NCBI RefSeq assembly: GCF_009852415.1
Contig: NZ_WOXS01000002.1
Span: 8,224,001 to 8,288,000 of the forward strand
Length of the DNA stretch: 64,000 bases
Direction of reading: 5' to 3'
Source: Streptomyces sp. Tu 3180
GTDB lineage: Bacteria > Actinomycetota > Actinomycetes > Streptomycetales > Streptomycetaceae
Shown here piece by piece: positions 25,388 to 34,103 of this stretch. The notes beneath the pieces are model-generated. The model saw only the letters and a program-made list of their open reading frames with translations, did no database searches and had not been told where the DNA came from. The position numbers were made by a program, and so were the translations under genes. Numbering within the stretch: the stretch's first letter is position 1; the number at the start of each line of letters is the position of its first letter.

Positions 25388-26919
25388 TCAGCGTTTGACG
25401 CGGCTGCGGACGGCGAGGACGGCCAGGCCGAGGAGAGCGGGTTCGGCCAGCCGGGAGGCCATCTCCGTGTAGGTGCCGGTGGTGGTGAGGTCTTGTCCGG
25501 AAGAGCGGAAGACCACCGAGTTGATCACCACCCGCAGACTCTTCTCGAACCGTTCGATGGTGACGCGCTCGGCCAGCGGGCCGGTGGGGTTGACCGGGTC
25601 GGGGTGTCGGTGGTGAGGACGACTTGCTGTCCGACGGCGGCCTGGCGGCCGGTGGTGGTCGGCTTGGGGTCGTCGACGGGCAGGCCCCACACCATCGTCA
25701 CCGCGATCGTGACGGCCATCGCCGCCACCAGCCAGGCCAGTGCGCGGGTGGCGCGCAACCCGTACCCGGACAGGGCCCAGTAGATCCTCAGCAGCGCGCG
25801 CTCACCCCGGGACCGGGTGGCGTCGTGGCGGCGCATCTCGCATTCGCCGTAGTAGAAGTCGGCGGCGTCCGGCTCGTTCTTGCCGTCCTCCAGCGACTTG
25901 CGCAGCTGTCGGTACAGCGCCGCCACAGCCGCCGGCTTCAGATCGGGAGCGTCCTGCGGCGGGCAGGCCCAGCCCAGGGCAGTGGCCCGGCCGGGGTGGT
26001 GGGCGGCACGCACCCGCCAGTGGTGCTCCTCGGTCAGCGTGTTGCGCCGGCTCCACCGCCAGGGGAAGCGCCGGCTCCAGCCGGAAGGGGTGGTGGCGAA
26101 GGTGCACCAGCCGTCGACCTTCAGCTGATCGAGGTGGACAGCGCCGGCGAACCGGCACCTGCCCAAGTCGATGTCGTGCAGTGCCAGGTGTGCGGCATCC
26201 ACTCCGCCCACCGTGCTCAGGCGCACGCCGGGCTCCAGACCGGACAGCTCCGTCTCAGGCAGCAAACCAGCCGATGCGGACAGGGGGAAAGGGGTGGGGC
26301 GGGCAGCGACCAGCACCGGGTACTCGAAGACCGCATCCCTCAGGTCCAACTCGGCGTAGCGCAGGTGCAACGTGGCGGTCGACGCCCACCGGGTGCGCGC
26401 ACAGCTCACCTCACGGGCGGCGATCTCCACCGTCACCGGCTGCCGGAACACCGCACCGTTCAAGATCACCTGCTTACCGCACGCCAGCGGTCCCAGGTGC
26501 GACGCCGTTTCGAACTCCGCCCCGCCAAACCTGGCGTCACCGGAGAAGGACGCCCCGCCGAACGCGGCGATGTCGGAGAAGGACGCTCCGTCGAACTGGG
26601 CGTCGCCGGAGAAGGACGCCTCGCTGAACCGGGCGACGCCGATGTGGGGCGTGCCGGTGATGGGGTCGCGTAGGGCGGCGAGCAACTGGTCCAGCAGTTC
26701 AGCGGTGAAAGGGGTGCCGCGGTGGTCGATGTTGGCGCCGGGTGACAGCGCTGCGAGGTAGGCGGCACGGTCGACGTCATTCAGGTGGGCCAGACAGGCG
26801 GTGTGGTCACCGACGCGGATGCCGCGGGAGCCAACCGGATCGGCCGGGGTTGCGCCGTGGCCGCAGTGCGGCCAGGCCGGCGGCGTGCTGGACGGTGGTG
26901 GGGATGCAGCGGTACTCAC
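25388..26919 (-). pseudogene. Membrane pentapeptide-repeat protein gene with a frameshift
   Basis: Starting from a GTG at 26919, about 435 codons are open. They encode an N-terminal Cys/His-containing segment ('PPAWPHCGHG'), a pentapeptide-repeat block ('ARFSEASFSGDAQFDGASF' and following), a more degenerate repeat region, and a membrane segment ('RALAWLVAAMAVTIAVTMVW'). Near 25600 the frame changes: the continuation 'LAERVTIERFEKSLRVVI', with a second membrane segment ('LAEPALLGLAVLAV'), is in another frame ending at 25388. One indel restores a protein of about 510 residues. The gene is therefore recently broken or affected by a sequencing error. Confidence 0.75.
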
Positions 26920-27017
26920 GCCCCAAGGACGTGCCGGTGTCGTCGATCGGTTGCCGGATCAGGTGGCGGGTCCGCAGTAGCAGATGAGGGCGCAGGCGGC
27001 GATGTCGTCGCACACGC

Positions 27018-27797
27018 TCAGCCGGCCGAAGTGTTCTGTGCCGCCTCGCGTGCTTCGGTGAGGGCTCGCTGCCTGAGGTTGCCGCCGAACAATCGAATCG
27101 TGGTGGCGGCCAGGATGTCATCCCTGCCGATGGTCCGCCTGTCCCCCCTGCGGGTGGACAGGGTCCGGAGGGAATCCTCGAGGAACGGGGGCGGGGCCGG
27201 TTCGCCCGACATCACCAGGGTGACCGTACCGAAACGCTTGACCCCGCCCTCGCGGACGATCATGGCCGCGTCCCGGGCGAGGTCCGTCAGGAACACGCTC
27301 GCGATTCCGTCCAGGTCGCGGACCATCGCTGGGACGGCCGTCGCCCCCTGGCTCCGCAGCAGCTTCTTGACCCCAGCCTCGAACCTGTGGGCGCCGGCCA
27401 CAGCACTCGGTTTGCGCGACCTGCTGCGCTTACGAGAAGGCACGATGACACCCTCGGCGTCGTACAGGACACCGGTCAGGCCCTGGAACGTCGGGCTGTG
27501 GTCGTACCACTTGTTCCCCACCTCGAGCTCGGCGTTCCGGTCGATCGCCGAGAGAAGGTCCCCGGGAATCAGCTTCTTCCGGGCTTCCTCCGCCGCCGCT
27601 CTCCTCGCGCCGTCGATGATCTCCGTCAGCACTGTCCGCGTCACCGACGCGGCGGCCCACGCGGCCGACCGGGAGACGTGCATCGGGGTCACGTCCCTGA
27701 ACACCGCTTTGACGAGAGAAGGCTTGAACGGCGAGACGTCCATGACCGAGGCGGTTTCGGGACCGCTGCGCTTCGGGCGTGCGGGCTGCGTGGTCAT
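27018..27797 (-). CDS. Putative double histone-fold protein
   Basis: This 259-residue protein reads as two histone folds joined by a basic linker. Fold 1 (about 25-91) has a short helix ('KPSLVKAVFRDV'), a long helix ('AAWAAASVTRTVLTEIIDGA'), the loop 'RKKLIPGD' and a third helix 'LLSAIDRNAEL'. This parallels H2A, where 'TRIIPRHLQLAIRNDEEL' occupies the same place. The linker (119-131) is 'VPSRKRSRSRKPS'. Fold 2 (about 138-240) has 'FEAGVKKLLRSQG', the long helix 'LDGIASVFLTDLARDAAMI' and 'RRTIGRDDILAATTIRLFGG', resembling H4/H2B-type folds but with about 35 extra residues before the last helix. It stands alone, between a broken pentapeptide-repeat gene and an IS110 remnant. The call rests on pattern reading only. 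Confidence 0.7.
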   Translation of the reverse strand: MTTQPARPKRSGPETASVMDVSPFKPSLVKAVFRDVTPMHVSRSAAWAAASVTRTVLTEIIDGARRAAAEEARKKLIPGDLLSAIDRNAELEVGNKWYDHSPTFQGLTGVLYDAEGVIVPSRKRSRSRKPSAVAGAHRFEAGVKKLLRSQGATAVPAMVRDLDGIASVFLTDLARDAAMIVREGGVKRFGTVTLVMSGEPAPPPFLEDSLRTLSTRRGDRRTIGRDDILAATTIRLFGGNLRQRALTEAREAAQNTSAG

Positions 27798-28215
27798 CGG
27801 AAGAAACGCTCCCTGTTGTCGGAGTCATCAGGGGCCCATACTTCACCACGCAGACCCGCTCCCTTCCCTCACCCTCCGCAGAAGCGGCACCCGGTCAAGG
27901 GCCTGAGGGGCACATCCCGACGGCTTGGCCGATGATCAGCCACCTCCCGCACGCTCCCGTACCGTGGCACCTGCGTCCCCCCATTACCTTCTTGGTGGCC
28001 CCGCAATGGGGCGCCCGGCCTTCGGAGTTGGCATGACTTTCTCCCCCTGCCGAACGCATGGCCTGGGGGGTGGTGTCACCGGCTCCGGAGGCATCGACAG
28101 ACCGCTGATTAAGGGCATGGCCACCGGCCTTTCCGCAGGTCGGGAGGCTCTTCGTCATGTGGATGTGGCGATCGGTGCCGTGGGACGGCCGGGCGGGGAC
28201 AACCGGAGGAAGCAC
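27798..28215. other. Non-coding region upstream of the IS110 transposase
   Basis: No gene is recognised. Part of this should be the left end of the IS110 element, which in this family encodes a structured bridge RNA. A 7-bp inverted repeat, CCCCATT (27979-27985) with AATGGGG (28005-28011), could form a hairpin with a 19-base loop. The exact element boundary was not found. Confidence 0.4.
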
Positions 28216-29415
28216 GTGATCGACGTCAGCGACATCGGCGTCTTCCTCGGCCTGGACGTCGGCAAGGGCGGACATCACGCCACCGCCGTCACCCCGGCCA
28301 GGAAGAAAGCCTTCGACAAACGGCTGCCCAACAGCGAACCGAAGCTCCGCGAGGCCTTCGGAAAACTGCAGGCCAAGCACGGGAGCGTGCTCGTCGTGGT
28401 CGACCAGCCGGCCTCGATCGGCGCCCTGCCGCTGGCAGTCGCGAGGGACATGGGCTGCCCGGTCGCCTATCTGCCCGGACTTACGATGCGGCGGATCGCC
28501 GATCTCTATCCCGGTGAGGCCAAGACTGACGCCCGCGACGCTTCGTCATCGCCGACGCGGCCCGCGTCATGCCTCACACCCTCCGCTCGGTCGAGCTCGA
28601 AGACGAGACCGTCGCCGAGCTGGAGATGATCGTCGGCTTCGACGACGACCTGGCCGGGGAGGCCACCCGATCAGCAACCGCCTGCGGGGCCTGCTCACGC
28701 AGATCCATCCATTGCTCGAGCGGGTCCTGGGTCCGCGAGTGCAGCATCCGGCAGTGCTCAAGCTCCTCGACCGGTTCGGCTCGCCCGCCCAGATCCGCAA
28801 AGCCGGACGGCGCCGGCTCGTGACGCTGATACGTCCGAAGGCACCGCGGACGGCCGAACGGCTGGTCGAGGACATCTTCACCGCACTGGACGAGTAGACC
28901 GTCGTCGGCCCGGGCACGGACGCGGCCGCACTGATCGTTCCAGCCTCGCCGGATCGCTCCAAGCAGTGCTTGACCAGCGAAAGCTCCTCGCCACGAGGAT
29001 CGAGGAACTGCTGGAGTCCCACCCTCTTTCCAAGGTCCTGACGTCCATGCCGGGGATCGGCGTCAGGACCGGAGCACGCATCCTCATCGACGTCGGCGAC
29101 GGATCCAGCTTCCCGTCCGCCGCCCACCTTGCCGCCTATGCCGGTCTCGCCCCGGCGACCCGCAGTTCGGGCACCTCGATCCGCGGCGAACAACCCTCCA
29201 GACGCGGAAACAAGCAGCTCAAACGGGCCTTCTTCCTCTCCGCGTTCGCGGCCCTGGCCGACCCGGTCTCCCGGGCCTACTACGACAAGAAGATCAGCCA
29301 GGACAAACACCACACCCAAGCCCTCCTCTGCCTCGCAAGACGACGAGCCGACGTGCTCTTCGCGATGCTCCGCGACGGAACCTTCTACGAACCCCAACCC
29401 GCCCCAACAGGTTGA
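28216..29415 (+). mobile_element. Degenerate IS110-family transposase
   Basis: The start (GTG at 28216 with GGAGGA) and N-terminal DEDD domain are clear: 'FLGLDVGKGGHHATAV', 'YLPGLTMRRIADLYPGEAKT'. The C-terminal half has the IS110 Tnp_20 domain: 'SMPGIGVRTGARILIDVGD', 'AAYAGLAPATRSSGTSIRGE', 'RGNKQLKRAFFLSAFAAL'. Four lesions interrupt about 400 codons: single-base losses near 28540, 28670 and 28943, and an in-frame TAG at 28895 where a Gln codon is expected. It is inactive. The 3' flank after the stop ('CCAATAGGGG') resembles the usual right end of such elements. Confidence 0.85.
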
Positions 29416-29967
29416 CGAAACCAATAGGGGCCCCCGCGTCACACCAGGCCCGCGGGGCGACTTCCGGCCGCCCGGACCGCCTGCCGCTCCGGATCGCCAG
29501 CCGCCGCGGAACACCCGCCGGGTCGGCGCCCCGGTCAGGCGCCGGCCCGGCGGTTCGCCGCCGTCGAGGTCCGTTCCCGGAGCCTGGCTCGCGTCAGGAC
29601 GGCTCGGCGTGCGCGTTCGCCGTGCACCCGGCCCGGTCCGCCCCACGGTGCGCCCCGGCCTCCCCGAGGTACCAGGTCGACCACAGCAGCAGGACGAGGA
29701 AGACGGCGGGCAGCCCCGGCAGCAGCACCCTCTGCCGCGTCGATCCCTCACCCCGGACCGGATTCAGCCACAGGCAGAAGGTCGGGCCGCCGCACCGCCC
29801 GCATGCACGGCCCCGAGCTGTCGCGACCGACTGACCGGACCCATCGTCACCCTTCCGGGCCGTGTCCTCACGCGTTGCCCTGCCGCTACCTCCGCCACGC
29901 GAGTTCACCGCTTCGAAAGGCCGCCGGCTTCGGGGACTCGCCCACCGTCCCCGCCCTCCCCGGCCGC
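29416..29967. other. Region with no confident gene
   Basis: No gene with a convincing start is present. On the minus strand a frame ending at 29594 contains 'ACGRCGGPTFCLW' followed by a membrane-like stretch 'LLPGLPAVFLVLLLWSTWYL', which could be a short membrane protein, but no start codon or ribosome site supports it. The left part probably includes the right end of the IS110 element. Confidence 0.4.
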
Positions 29968-30564
29968 TCACTCCTGCCGCAGGGCCTGGCGCATCCGGCG
30001 GAGGCGGTCCAGGGAGCGGCGGCGCATCCACAGGACCCAGGAGCACAGCGCGACCATGCCGAGCGCGAAGAGAAGGGGGAAGACCACGGACCCGCTGACG
30101 GCCCCCAGGACGACCATGCCGACCGCGACGAGGCCCATGGCGCCGAGCCAGTACGGCAGCCACTTGCCCGCCCGCTCCATCTGGCCGAGCTGCTCGGCGA
30201 CCAGCCGTCGCACGGCCGCCTGCTCCTCGGGGTCCTGCGGCACCTCATGGTGCCGGATCTTCCGGTTCAGATCGGCGAGCCCGTCCGCGTCGGTGCCCAC
30301 GGCTCGGGCGGCCCGGCGGCGCTGGACGGCCAGGACCGCGATGGCGACCCCGGTGTAGAGAGCGCTCTGGAACACCCAGACAGCCGGGTGCTCGTCCTTG
30401 CGGAACAGGGCTGTGACGCCCAGTCCCAGGAGGAAGACCAGGGTCGCCTGCGCGGTCAGACTACGGTCGAGTAAGCGCTTGAGCGAGAGCACAGCGCGGA
30501 CCTCCTCGAAGGGGAGTCGGGACAGTGTCGTCGCCTCCCGGATACCCCGCGTTCTCCCGCTCAT
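29968..30564 (-). CDS. Membrane protein of unknown function
   Basis: This 198-residue protein has four predicted membrane segments in two pairs: 'ATLVFLLGLGVTAL' and 'SALYTGVAIAVLAV', then 'LPYWLGAMGLVAVGMVVLG' and 'VVFPLLFALGMVALCSWVL'. Between the pairs is a charged cytoplasmic segment of about 55 residues ('LNRKIRHHEVPQDPEEQAAV'), and the C-terminus is strongly basic. No family is recognised. It is divergent from tap, with about 170 bp between the two genes. An ATG start at 30564 is used; a later GTG start is also possible. Confidence 0.75.
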   Translation of the reverse strand: MSGRTRGIREATTLSRLPFEEVRAVLSLKRLLDRSLTAQATLVFLLGLGVTALFRKDEHPAVWVFQSALYTGVAIAVLAVQRRRAARAVGTDADGLADLNRKIRHHEVPQDPEEQAAVRRLVAEQLGQMERAGKWLPYWLGAMGLVAVGMVVLGAVSGSVVFPLLFALGMVALCSWVLWMRRRSLDRLRRMRQALRQE

Positions 30565-30735
30565 CGAGGCCGTGCGCAGCCGTGCTCACCGACGGCGGCC
30601 GGGCACGCGTCCGGACGGGTCGACGGCCTCCGGTGTCGGCCGCGCTGCTCTGAATCGGCTTGTACGCAATTCGTACGGTAAAAGTGCGCCTTTCGTTCGG
30701 TTCGAGGGGGTAGGATGTCGGTCGGGAGGTGTTCC

Positions 30736-32982
30736 ATGTCCGAGTTGTTCGAGGCGGTCGACGCGCTGGTGGCGTCCCGTGCTCCGTTGCCGCCGGCGCA
30801 GGAGCGCAAGCGGCTGCGTCAGGCCCACGGGCTGACGCTGGAGGAGGTGGCCGCCGCGCTGAAGGTGCGCCGGGCGACGGTGTCGGGCTGGGAGTCGGTC
30901 AAGAAGACGGTCGAGCCGCGGGGCCCGGAGCGTGAGGCGTATGCGCGGCTGCTGAACAAGCTCGCGGAGCTCTACCCCGCGCCCCCGGTACCGGAGGAGT
31001 CAGCCGCCCCGACGGCAGCAGCCACCTTCACCGCCGCGCCCGGCCCGGCGGAAGCACAGCCTCTGCCCCCCGGCCCGGCGCCCGCCACCGCGGCCACGAC
31101 CGCAACCGGGAACGCCCGAATCAGCCCCGACTCTCCCGCTTCTGTCCCGGCGGCCGCGTCGCGTCCGGCGCGCACCGCCAGGAGCACGTCGACGTCGCGC
31201 CGCCCCGGCGCACGGAAGGCGGCCCCGGCCCGCACCCCGGCGGGCGGTGCCGACCCGCGCTTCGAGAACGGGCCGCTCGCGGTCGTCGACGTCGACGCCG
31301 GGGGACAGGTGCTGGCGTACTGCACCGGCGGTCTGGTCCTGGACGTGCCCGCCAAGAGCCTGCCGGCCCTGGTGGAGTGGACGCTGCAGGAGGCCAGGCT
31401 CGGGCAGCCGAGGCTGTCCGGCCCGGGCAAGGACGCCGACCCGCTGCTGGTGCTGACCGAGGCCGTGCTGCAGCGCTACGGCCTGCCCGTGGCCCTCACC
31501 GAGGAGGAGCGCCTCGCCGGGCGCCTACCGGAGGGCCACAAGGCCGTCAGGCAGCTGGCGCGCGCCGACTGGAAGCTCACCAAGCGCGGCCTCGGGCCGT
31601 GGGCGCGGATCTACCGCCCCGCCCAGGGCTCGGAGCGCAACTGCGTACAGCTGTGCATCCCGTCCTGGCACGCGCTCGACTCCCGCCATTGGGGCAACGC
31701 CGCACAGCTTCCGCCGGCGGACCTCGCCCGCGTCCTCGGGGTGTACGCCTCCCGGGTGATGACGCCGCGCGGCTCCACCGCCGTCACCGGCCTGGAGCTG
31801 ATGACCGCGCTGCACCCGCCGACCCGCGCCTCCGAGCCCGACGCGACGGGCAAGCGGCACTCCGCGCACAACCCCGGCAGCCTGGGCAGGGACCCGGTCG
31901 ACTGCGCCCCGTGCGAGGCCCCCGACGGGCACCCGCTCCTGGCGGACCTGCCGCGCTTCCACGTCCGCGGCCCCGGCGAGAAGCTGTTCGAAGAAGCCTA
32001 CGACTGGGCGCGGCCGATGACGGACGCCGAGTGCACCCTGCGGCACCTGGTCGGCATCGACGTCAACATGGCCTTCGCCGCCGGCGCCAACGGCCTGAAC
32101 GTCGGCCTCGGAGCCCCGACGCACGTCACCAACCCGGTCTTCGACCCGAAGCTGCCCGGCTCCTGGCTGGTCGACCTCTCCCACGTCGGCCTGTCGAGGG
32201 TGAAGGTCGGCAAGGAGTGGGTGCAGCTGGAAGGCGACCTGCTGCCCTCTCCGTTCACGCCGAAGGGCGAGCGCCCCGAGGGCCCGGCCTGGTACGCGAC
32301 GCCGACCGTCGCCTACGCGGTGGAGCTGGGCTACGAGGTGCGCCCGCTCGAGGCGTACGTCCGGTACGACAACGGCCGCTACCTGGACGGCTGGTACCAG
32401 CGGCTGCGCGACGCCTACCTCGCCACGATGGCCGACCTCGGCGTCCACGCCGACATGGAGCCGGCCGACTTCCTGGCGGCGATGGACGGCTACCAGGAGC
32501 GCGACCCGCAGCTGGCGATCGTCGCCTCGGCGATCAAGGCGACCGTCAAGGGCGGCCTGGGCAAGCTGCGCGAGCGCCCGCGCGGGGAGGGCTGGCGGCC
32601 CGGGCAGCCGTGGCGCGCCCTTGCTCGCCCGACGTGGCGGCCGGACATCCGCGCGGCCGTCATCTCCCGCACCCGCATCAACCTCCACCGCAAGATCGTC
32701 AAGCACGCGGCGTTCACCGGCCAGTACCCGGTCGCGGTCCTGTCCGACTGCGTCGTCTACGCGTCCGACGGTGAGAGCCCGCTGGACTTCCTGCCCTACC
32801 GCCAGGGCAAGCCGCTGCCCGGCGGCTTCAAGCTCGGCGTCAACCCCGGCCTGGTCAAGCACGAGGGCACCCAGTCCGTCCTGTGGGGTGAAGAGGTCCG
32901 CGAGCGGTTCGACGCCCCCGGCCTCAACCTCGCCCGCTACATCAAGGACGGCACCGTCACCGACGTCGACAACGGAGAGTAG
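30736..32982 (+). CDS. tap: Telomere-associated protein Tap
   Basis: This 748-residue protein matches Streptomyces Tap in size (about 740), in architecture and in being followed by tpg. It has an N-terminal helix-turn-helix (residues about 24-57, 'LTLEEVAAALKVRRATVSGW'), a Pro/Ala/Thr-rich linker (about 90-165) and a long conserved C-terminal domain. Tap binds the 3' overhang of linear-replicon telomeres and recruits the terminal protein for end patching. The ATG at 30736 is preferred over the ATG at 30715 because GGGAGG lies 6 bp upstream. It is cotranscribed with tpg (12-bp gap). Confidence 0.92.
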   Translation: MSELFEAVDALVASRAPLPPAQERKRLRQAHGLTLEEVAAALKVRRATVSGWESVKKTVEPRGPEREAYARLLNKLAELYPAPPVPEESAAPTAAATFTAAPGPAEAQPLPPGPAPATAATTATGNARISPDSPASVPAAASRPARTARSTSTSRRPGARKAAPARTPAGGADPRFENGPLAVVDVDAGGQVLAYCTGGLVLDVPAKSLPALVEWTLQEARLGQPRLSGPGKDADPLLVLTEAVLQRYGLPVALTEEERLAGRLPEGHKAVRQLARADWKLTKRGLGPWARIYRPAQGSERNCVQLCIPSWHALDSRHWGNAAQLPPADLARVLGVYASRVMTPRGSTAVTGLELMTALHPPTRASEPDATGKRHSAHNPGSLGRDPVDCAPCEAPDGHPLLADLPRFHVRGPGEKLFEEAYDWARPMTDAECTLRHLVGIDVNMAFAAGANGLNVGLGAPTHVTNPVFDPKLPGSWLVDLSHVGLSRVKVGKEWVQLEGDLLPSPFTPKGERPEGPAWYATPTVAYAVELGYEVRPLEAYVRYDNGRYLDGWYQRLRDAYLATMADLGVHADMEPADFLAAMDGYQERDPQLAIVASAIKATVKGGLGKLRERPRGEGWRPGQPWRALARPTWRPDIRAAVISRTRINLHRKIVKHAAFTGQYPVAVLSDCVVYASDGESPLDFLPYRQGKPLPGGFKLGVNPGLVKHEGTQSVLWGEEVRERFDAPGLNLARYIKDGTVTDVDNGE

Positions 32983-32994
32983 GAGGGGGCGACG

Positions 32995-33552
32995 ATGAGC
33001 CTGTTCGGGGACGGCCTGGACGCCGCGGTACAAAAAGCCTTCACCCGCCCGGCGCCCAAGAGCGCACCCGCCCAGATGCGCTACCTGGTCAAACAGCTCA
33101 AGAGCACCAAGGAGGTCGCCCAGATGCTGCGCATCTCCCAGCGCACCGTCGAACGGTACGTGAAGGACCAGATCAAAAAGCCCCGCCCCGACCTCGCCGC
33201 GCGCCTGGAGCGCGAGGTGAAGAAGCGCTGGCAGCCGCAGATCCGCGCCAGGGCCCGGCAGAGGGCGGCCACCACCGGCGGCATCGTCCTCGACACCCGC
33301 GCCCGCCTCGGCTACACCGCGCCGATCGGGTCGACGGACGAGTCCCGCATCCGGCACCTGACCGTCGCCCTGCCCCCGCAGCACGCGGCCCGCCTCTTCG
33401 ACGCCCAGCAGGCCGGCGCCGGCGACCAGCAGCTCCAGCAGATCGCCGCCGACGCGCTCAAGGAGGTGTACTTCCAGGACGGCGGCCGCCGCGCCGGCAG
33501 CCTGGAGGAGGTCCGCTTCACCGACATCGAGCACCTGGAGTTCGACCTGTAG
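32995..33552 (+). CDS. tpg: Terminal protein Tpg
   Basis: This 185-residue protein has the size and order of Streptomyces terminal proteins: 'GDGLDAAVQKAFTRPAPKSA' at the N-terminus, a helix-turn-helix (about 39-57, 'EVAQMLRISQRTVERYVKD'), a basic middle and an acidic end. Terminal proteins are covalently attached to the 5' ends of linear chromosomes and plasmids and prime telomere end patching. A Thr falls at residue 114, the position reported (from memory) as the priming residue of Tpg. It starts 12 bp after tap with a GGAGGGGG site. An intact copy implies a linear replicon. Confidence 0.93.
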   Translation: MSLFGDGLDAAVQKAFTRPAPKSAPAQMRYLVKQLKSTKEVAQMLRISQRTVERYVKDQIKKPRPDLAARLEREVKKRWQPQIRARARQRAATTGGIVLDTRARLGYTAPIGSTDESRIRHLTVALPPQHAARLFDAQQAGAGDQQLQQIAADALKEVYFQDGGRRAGSLEEVRFTDIEHLEFDL

Positions 33553-34103
33553 CAGCCGCCTCCCAAGTACCGCTCACAAGCTCATCGGTGAGCCGAAGCA
33601 CGACAGTCGTCCCAAAGGCAGGTGCGTTGTCACCAAGACCGATCGCAGGGCAGGCCCGCGTAGGGCCGCGGTGCTTCGAGCGCCGCAGTTGTCGTGAAGA
33701 GTCCTCCCGCACGCTTCTGCGGATCCTGCGGTAATCCGCTTGAACCACAGTCGGATGGACGTGGCAGGCTTGGGCGGTGATGGCCGAGCTGGCCCCCGCT
33801 TTCTCGCCTGGGGCGATGTGGATCCCCCCGTCATTTCTTCGACGGAGCGTCGGCGCCACAGGTGGTGCGGTCGCTCGGGCCTGCTCGGAGGGTGCCCCAC
33901 CGCCCCGACATCCCTCTTGCTGACCCGGCGATGAGTGCCTGGGACCGGGACGAGGGAGAGCCCTGGGCCGACGCCGTGTCGCATGCCCTCAACGCCCCGG
34001 ACGGCGGCGGGGACGAACCGGTGGCCCCGTCGCGTGACGGCGCGGCGGAGGACGTACGCGCCTTCGAACGACAGTGAGCGGATCCGGGGGAGGGGCGAGG
34101 TGC
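33553..34103. other. Intergenic region between convergent tpg and DUF1684 genes
   Basis: No family is recognised. The best candidate gene is a 48-codon plus-strand frame at 33931-34077 ('MSAWDRDEGEPWADAVSHAL') with GC-rich third positions but no clear ribosome site. The 33590-33860 stretch is protein-like in several frames and may be a decayed gene. No terminator hairpin stood out. Confidence 0.4.

Noticed and set aside
29129..30358. A 409-codon plus-strand frame spanning the IS110 end and the membrane protein gene
   Set aside because: Composition is Pro/Arg-rich without domain pattern, and it crosses the better-supported IS110 C-terminus and minus-strand membrane protein.
31525..33534. A 669-codon minus-strand frame opposite tap and tpg
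   Set aside because: Antisense shadow of two well-recognised genes; no start site or family.
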